Assembly (NCBI GenBank): GCA_035541995.1
Contig: DATKMG010000393.1
Location: 1 to 10,606, forward strand
Origin: DATKMG01 sp035541995
Lineage (GTDB): Bacteria > Acidobacteriota > Terriglobia > Versatilivoradales > Versatilivoraceae
Length of the DNA stretch: 10,606 nucleotides
Direction: 5' to 3'
Under the pieces are notes generated by a model that saw only the letters and a program-made list of their open reading frames with translations, made no database searches and had not been told where the DNA came from. Positions 6,699 to 10,606 of the stretch are shown here, in pieces; within the stretch, counting starts at the first letter, position 1, and each line of letters opens with the position of its first letter. The translations under genes and the position numbers were made by a program.

Positions 6699-8417
6699 CT
6701 AAACCATGATTGTGGGTTGGTTTCTTTTGCTATTTCCCCTTACTCCAGGGATCAAAAGCATTAAACCAGCCAGAACCAGCAAAATTCCAGAATATGAAAT
6801 CACTTTGATCCGCTGGTCAGCCGGCGCGACGAAGATGAGTATAAGGCTGGAGAGGCCTATGACGGCTGTGATCCGGCTGAGAATGCGAAAGACCACCCCC
6901 GTTAAGTCCGTAGTCTCTTTTAACTCAATGGCCACATCAATAGGCGTAGCTAGCCTCTTGAACAGGGCTTCCCGGCCTGCCGCGTGACTCTGATCTGCCT
7001 TCTCAAACAAACGTGAGGTTAGAAAGACAGCAACGGCTACAGGAACGATGATAGCCACCCGCGTTACAAAATTCCAATGATATGCAAAGCTCCCAAGGCA
7101 ACCAAGGATCAGGGACACCGTGAAGCTTAAAAGCCCTGACCAGTGGGGAGTTCGTTTCAGCACGAGGCCAAGTAATGCGGGTGGACCATAGGCGAGTGAC
7201 ATGATGGTATTAAAGGTTAGCATGACATTGAAGACACTCTGTCCGGTGATCGCCAAAACGATGGCAAGACCGGTAATTGTTCCACCAACCGCAAAGGTGG
7301 TGATTCGCCCAATTTTCAGGAGCTTCTTTTCTCCTGCGTTCCTGGCAAACAGGTTTTGGTAGACATCTTTGGATATGATGGCGGAATGAAGATTAAAGAG
7401 ACCGGAAAGATTAGCCATTGAAGAGCTGAACATTGCCGCCATCATGATGCCGATCAAGCCGTTCGGGAGTAAGGCCAGAGCAGCCAAGGCATAAGAGGCT
7501 TCCTGTGGGTTTGCCAGTCCCGGCCAAATTGTGGAGATGTTTGGGTAGAGCACCCGCATCGCAAGCGGCGGGATAAACCAGATCAGAGATCCTATTAAGA
7601 ACAGGGCAAAACACAGCATAGCGACTTTCCGGGCCGATCGCTCGTTGTCTACACTGAAGTACCGCTGTGCCATAGCGGAAGTGTTGTAACCGAAGCTGAC
7701 CATGATGGTCCAAGTGACCACATAAACCCAACCCATCTCCCCGGGAAGGGACAAGGAAACCAGGTTTGCCGGAAGCTTGTGAATCAGCCCTGTGATCCCG
7801 TCCACCCTTGACAAAGCCGCGCCAACCAGAACCAAGCAAAAGGGCATCAAAATAATGGCCTGAAGAAAGTCGGCAATGACAACGGCCCAGAGTCCTCCCA
7901 AGAGGCAATAAAAAAGAATGATGGCGCCAGATGCTAGGATTGTCGGTCCGATGGGAAGTCCGCAAATCGAGCCCACAAATAGCCCGAGCCCATACAATGT
8001 GCTGGCACCCATAAAAAGCTGGAAGAAAACCGTAGTCAATGAGAAAGCCTGGCGGGTCCGCTGATCGAATCTTTCGGATAAGTATTCCATTGTGGTGGTG
8101 ATGCGCGTACGGCGCCAGCGCACCCCGAAAATCCAGTAACCCAACAAAAAAGTGCAGGCATTGCCGATGTACAAAGCGATCACCGCAATCCCTTGACTAT
8201 AGGCAATTCCAGCAGCCCCGGTGAAAGTGAAAGCGCTGAAACCGCTCATAAAGGAACTAATCCCTGCCACAAGCCAGGGGATCCGGTTCCCCCCTTTGAA
8301 GTAGTCGGATGCTCCTTTATTGAAATGCATGAAGTAGACGCCGATCCCAAGCATCAACAGCATGTAAACAACAATGATGGCATAGTCAATAGGGGCAGCG
8401 GTTTGCATAGTATTCAT
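6699..8417 (-). CDS. Sodium:solute symporter (SSS family) permease
   Basis: A 572-residue inner-membrane transporter with about 13-15 hydrophobic segments, slightly longer than many SSS proteins because of extra C-terminal hydrophobic segments. After TM1 comes Y-F-K-G-G-N-R-I-P-W (39-48), the usual SSS loop, then M-S-G-F-S-A-F-T-F-T-G-A-A-G (57-70), equivalent to the unwound substrate/Na+-binding helix. A-A-M-F-S-S-S-M-A-N (327-336), with Ser331-333, matches the later SSS helix whose neighbouring serines help form the Na2 site in vSGLT. K-D-V-Y-Q follows, as the family usually shows. These support Na+-driven uptake. The substrate (sugar, amino acid, carboxylate or other) cannot be read from sequence. 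The ATG at 8417 was chosen; an ATG three codons later is equally possible, and neither has a strong ribosome binding site. It lies 27 bp after the GT-C-like gene on the same strand and is likely cotranscribed. Confidence 0.92.
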   Translation of the reverse strand: MNTMQTAAPIDYAIIVVYMLLMLGIGVYFMHFNKGASDYFKGGNRIPWLVAGISSFMSGFSAFTFTGAAGIAYSQGIAVIALYIGNACTFLLGYWIFGVRWRRTRITTTMEYLSERFDQRTRQAFSLTTVFFQLFMGASTLYGLGLFVGSICGLPIGPTILASGAIILFYCLLGGLWAVVIADFLQAIILMPFCLVLVGAALSRVDGITGLIHKLPANLVSLSLPGEMGWVYVVTWTIMVSFGYNTSAMAQRYFSVDNERSARKVAMLCFALFLIGSLIWFIPPLAMRVLYPNISTIWPGLANPQEASYALAALALLPNGLIGIMMAAMFSSSMANLSGLFNLHSAIISKDVYQNLFARNAGEKKLLKIGRITTFAVGGTITGLAIVLAITGQSVFNVMLTFNTIMSLAYGPPALLGLVLKRTPHWSGLLSFTVSLILGCLGSFAYHWNFVTRVAIIVPVAVAVFLTSRLFEKADQSHAAGREALFKRLATPIDVAIELKETTDLTGVVFRILSRITAVIGLSSLILIFVAPADQRIKVISYSGILLVLAGLMLLIPGVRGNSKRNQPTIMV

Positions 8418-8444
8418 CGGCTCAGCCAGGAAGAAGATAGTGAC

Positions 8445-10301
8445 TTAACGAACGCCATAGACATTGTAGTTGTCAGTTTGGTACACCAAATGCAATTCTG
8501 AAATCCTATTGTCCAAACCCGTAACAACATAGTCCACCGGCAGGTTCTTCAACCAGTTGCCTGACAACTGGCCATGAGCTTGCGGCATTGCAGTTTGCCA
8601 CCGATGCCACCACTCCACGGCAAACCGACGAGAAAAGTTCACCTGTCCCCCGCCTTTCCAGTCCACGTAAACCGCCCGTTGAGAGCGAAAGCGGAAATAC
8701 CCGGGGACCTTGCCCCGTCCTGCATCCAGAAAAAGGAAAACTGAATCTACCGGAGTGTTCGTTCTCGCCCAGTCAGCCACTTCGTATACTCTTAAAGGTT
8801 CGTTGGGATGCGGCGCTTCTCGCAGATACCTGGGAATGACAAGGAAAACGACCATAACGGTCATAGGAAGGAGAAGATTAACCCCCTGTATCGAGAATGC
8901 CCGAAGAGGTCTGGGGCCAAATATTGGGAAAATGGCGATCTGCTTTTCCCGAAAGTGCCGCAGAATAGTTTGGATAGCAGTTGCTAATGCCAGCAGGATT
9001 GCTAGTTCAGTCAGATTCCTGGTGGCAAATCCCTTAAAGCCAAACGGCCCCGCTGCCATCACCCAGATTACTGCCAGAACCTGCAATAGGAAGCATGAGA
9101 AACGGGTCGCTAGGAGTTTGCCCGGAAACAGCAAATTCTCCAATATGAACTCCTTAATCACAGACAAACCGAGAAGCGGCCAAAGCAGCAAAAGGAGGGA
9201 CTGGTCTACTAAAAAGGCTAAGGCCGTCATAATCCAAAGACAACCTTCCACCCAGGGTCCTTTCTCGATAGAGATGTATACGGCTGATGTCCAGCTAAGC
9301 ATCATCATCCATCCTACCGGGAAGAGAACGGCCCTCGCCGACTGCACCTGGGTCATGATAGCCATCTTGAAATGATCCAGAAGAAGCCAGGAACTCAACA
9401 ACATCACTCCGGCCCCCAGCGTGGTCGGCCAAATTAATCTGCTCAGAACTCCACTTATAATCTGACGACTGCGATAGTAAGCAAGTGGCAAGATCAATGC
9501 GGTCCCAGCTAGCAAGGTATACTGAAAGCTGCTCCAACCGGAGACGAAGTCATAGGGGGTCCGCAGCCAGAGCAATGCTTCCCACTCAGGATCAAGGAAA
9601 CTCCAGAAATAATGGGAAGGTTCACTGGGGGATCTCGAGGCGGCGTAGACCAGGACAACCATGGCGCTGGTCGGCAGCGTTGCCAGTAGCAGTCTCTGCT
9701 TATTGCCCATGCGCAAATGTCCCGTCAGTACCACACACAACCATCCCATCCAAAATGGAAGCGTAGTTGTAGGGTGTAATAAGTAGCCCAGGCAGGCAAA
9801 GAGTGTACCGGCATAGAGGTGCCTGAGGGCGATCAACCCCATAGCCAACACGACCGCAGACAGGGCCATCATTCGTGGGATAGGTTCCAGTTCCACGACA
9901 TTAATCGAAGGTCCGGGTACGTTCCCACCCAATAGCATCAAACCGGCCAAGGCGGTCGAAATCCCATCGCTGAACTTCATCCCTTTGCCTATTAGGAAAA
10001 ATCCCAATGCAAACAAAAAACGGAAAAGGAACTGAAAATTAACCATCACAGTCTTAAGGCTTAGTCCGGAATCCCGTGCTACAAATACGATCAACTCGTC
10101 GTAAAGGGTAAACTGGGTATGAGGATATTGAGTGATCAGGTCCTGGCGTAGCAGGGAAGGGTTGAGCATCCGCTCAAGGATCGGCAAATAGATCTGAGTG
10201 TCTTCTTCACAGAAGGTTGAACCGGGATAAAGCGAAAAGCTAAACCAGGTGGCCAGGATCAATCCGAATCCAATCCCGCAATATCGAATGAGGTTCTTCA
10301 T
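8445..10301 (-). CDS. GT-C-like polytopic membrane protein with C-terminal VDWKGGGQVN domain
   Basis: A 618-residue protein with one hydrophobic segment at about 7-25, then a loop with C-E-E-D-T-Q-I-Y-L-P (31-40) and, further on, H-T-Q-F-T-L-Y-D-E (61-69). The acidic residues right after TM1 fit the GT-C catalytic-loop pattern. About ten more hydrophobic segments follow to near residue 490. The last 110 residues form a soluble, probably external domain: V-A-D-W-A-R-T-N-T-P (508-517), L-D-A-G-R-G (525-530), V-D-W-K-G-G-G-Q-V-N (546-555) and W-W-H-R-W (564-568). I recall this set of motifs from uncharacterised membrane proteins of environmental bacteria, some near DUF6798-like domains, but no member's function is known to me. 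It differs in sequence from A/A' and B. The start ATG directly follows G-A-G-G, too close to serve as a normal ribosome binding site. It is the first gene of the minus-strand unit ahead of the symporter. Confidence 0.8.
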   Translation of the reverse strand: MKNLIRYCGIGFGLILATWFSFSLYPGSTFCEEDTQIYLPILERMLNPSLLRQDLITQYPHTQFTLYDELIVFVARDSGLSLKTVMVNFQFLFRFLFALGFFLIGKGMKFSDGISTALAGLMLLGGNVPGPSINVVELEPIPRMMALSAVVLAMGLIALRHLYAGTLFACLGYLLHPTTTLPFWMGWLCVVLTGHLRMGNKQRLLLATLPTSAMVVLVYAASRSPSEPSHYFWSFLDPEWEALLWLRTPYDFVSGWSSFQYTLLAGTALILPLAYYRSRQIISGVLSRLIWPTTLGAGVMLLSSWLLLDHFKMAIMTQVQSARAVLFPVGWMMMLSWTSAVYISIEKGPWVEGCLWIMTALAFLVDQSLLLLLWPLLGLSVIKEFILENLLFPGKLLATRFSCFLLQVLAVIWVMAAGPFGFKGFATRNLTELAILLALATAIQTILRHFREKQIAIFPIFGPRPLRAFSIQGVNLLLPMTVMVVFLVIPRYLREAPHPNEPLRVYEVADWARTNTPVDSVFLFLDAGRGKVPGYFRFRSQRAVYVDWKGGGQVNFSRRFAVEWWHRWQTAMPQAHGQLSGNWLKNLPVDYVVTGLDNRISELHLVYQTDNYNVYGVR

Positions 10302-10364
10302 CCTCGGCTGTTCTCGAATCGAAACGAGGCACCCTGACCCGCACGTTCGAGTCTTGCTCCAGGA

Positions 10365-10379
10365 ATGGTGTTAAACCAT
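10365..10379. promoter_or_regulatory. Imperfect palindrome in the divergent gap, possible operator
   Basis: ATGGT (10365-10369) and ACCAT (10375-10379) are inverted arms around GTTAA, 64 bp upstream of the minus-strand GT-C-like start. The 242-bp gap 10302-10543 separates divergent genes and should hold promoters for both. Size and place suit a dimeric regulator, possibly but not demonstrably the response regulator at 5857-6519. Only one copy is seen, so confidence is low. Confidence 0.25.
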
Positions 10380-10481
10380 GGGTCGTTCTACCAGGAGCCG
10401 ATAAGTCCGAGTGATTCTACACGAAATCGAGAAGTCACCCCATGACAAAAAGGTTCGAGGTCGGCCATTGCTGCGGCTGGA

Positions 10482-10512
10482 TTGCCCAGGGAAGAGCTGG
10501 CTATGGTAAGAT
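10482..10512 (+). promoter_or_regulatory. Candidate sigma-70-like promoter for the gene at 10544
   Basis: TTGCCC (10482-10487) could be a -35 element. TAAGAT (10507-10512), preceded by TGG (an extended -10 arrangement), could be the -10. The 19-bp spacing is longer than ideal and the -10 matches TATAAT at only four of six positions. It would place transcription start about 25 bp before the ATG, which is reasonable. Confidence 0.3.
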
Positions 10513-10533
10513 GCTGGGATAAGAACGAGGACG

Positions 10534-10539
10534 AAGGAG
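10534..10539 (+). promoter_or_regulatory. Ribosome binding site for the gene at 10544
   Basis: AAGGAG lies 4 nt before the ATG at 10544. It is the best Shine-Dalgarno match seen before any gene start in this window and fixes the start of the partial gene. Confidence 0.7.
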
Positions 10540-10543
10540 CTAT

Positions 10544-10606
10544 ATGGCAATCCTGAATCTAATTATGCGATGGCTGCATTTGTTTTCTGCAATTACGGCC
10601 GTGGGG
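10544..10606 (+). CDS. N-terminus of a membrane protein (truncated by window end)
   Basis: Only 21 codons are present, opening with M-A-I-L-N-L-I-M-R-W-L-H-L-F-S-A-I and then T-A-V-G, a hydrophobic helix with a W-L-H motif. The R-W-L-H-L-F-S-A pattern at the start of TM1 is common in small multi-helix inner-membrane proteins such as CopD-like or cytochrome-associated families, where the His may bind haem or metal. This stretch is too short to choose among them. The AAGGAG ribosome binding site supports the start. It is transcribed divergently from the minus-strand GT-C-like/symporter unit. Confidence 0.6.
   Translation, partial: MAILNLIMRWLHLFSAITAVG

Noticed and set aside
8710..9375. 221-codon plus-strand open frame opposite the GT-C-like gene
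   Set aside because: Rich in Arg/Lys/Ser with no domain pattern. The minus-strand frame has clear membrane segments and conserved motifs, so this is a shadow.
10301..10364. tRNA-like elements: a TTCGAGT T-loop with a 4/5 stem, and ends TCCTCGG/TCCAGGA that partly pair
   Set aside because: Only 64 nt between the ends, no proper D or anticodon arm, no CCA, mismatches in both stems, and it overlaps the start codon at 10301. Coincidental.
10414..10448. Minus-strand TAGAAT (10419-10414) with TTGTCA (10448-10443) as a promoter for the GT-C-like/symporter unit
   Set aside because: Both hexamers look good but the 23-bp spacing is too long for a sigma-70 promoter.
10345..10459. GTTCGAG occurring twice (10345-10351 and 10453-10459), with a similar inverted CTCGAAT at 10313
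   Set aside because: Seven-base matches with irregular spacing are expected often; not enough for a regulon site.

Overview
The window is a mid-GC, gene-dense bacterial chromosome segment. It holds three complete large polytopic membrane proteins of glycosyltransferase-C (GT-C) appearance plus the C-terminal end of a fourth, a histidine kinase/response regulator pair, a sodium:solute symporter, and the first codons of one more membrane protein. No mobile element, CRISPR array, rRNA or tRNA is visible. The three GT-C-like protein types are ones I associate mainly with Acidobacteriota and similar environmental Gram-negative lineages. They are recognised by HQPHPPGY near the N-terminus, by GDTGWHIR followed later by WGGY...DGR, and by EDTQIYLP with a late VDWKGGGQVN. 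That lineage assignment comes from recalled family resemblance and is tentative.

Layout. Bases 1-6519, plus strand: the 3' part of GT-C-like gene A (1-657), a 211-bp gap with a perfect 12-bp inverted repeat, GT-C-like gene B (869-2539), gene A' (2478-4070), a NarX/DesK-type histidine kinase (4073-5863) and a NarL/FixJ-type response regulator (5857-6519). A and A' are clear paralogues, so the order is A-B-A'. From B to the regulator the genes overlap or lie 2 bp apart and should form one transcription unit. Bases 6520-6698 form a convergent gap with two small inverted repeats. Bases 6699-10301, minus strand: a GT-C-like protein (10301-8445) followed 27 bp later by an SSS-family symporter (8417-6699), probably one operon. 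Bases 10302-10543 form a divergent gap. A plus-strand membrane protein with a good ribosome binding site starts at 10544 and runs off the window.

Interpretation (inference). The plus-strand unit may be an envelope glycan or lipid-linked-sugar assembly locus with its own sensor. The kinase has a membrane-embedded N-terminus, a GAF-like domain, a HisKA_3 phosphoacceptor and an HATPase, and its partner carries a complete receiver and LuxR-type DNA-binding domain. The most interesting points are three. One is the A-B-A' arrangement of predicted GT-C enzymes coupled directly to a two-component system. Another is the strongly conserved C-terminal WGGY...DGR.DMYG motif of A and A', whose layout recalls the WWDxG region of STT3/AglB oligosaccharyltransferases. 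The third is the presence of 7-8 base G/C runs inside A and the kinase gene.
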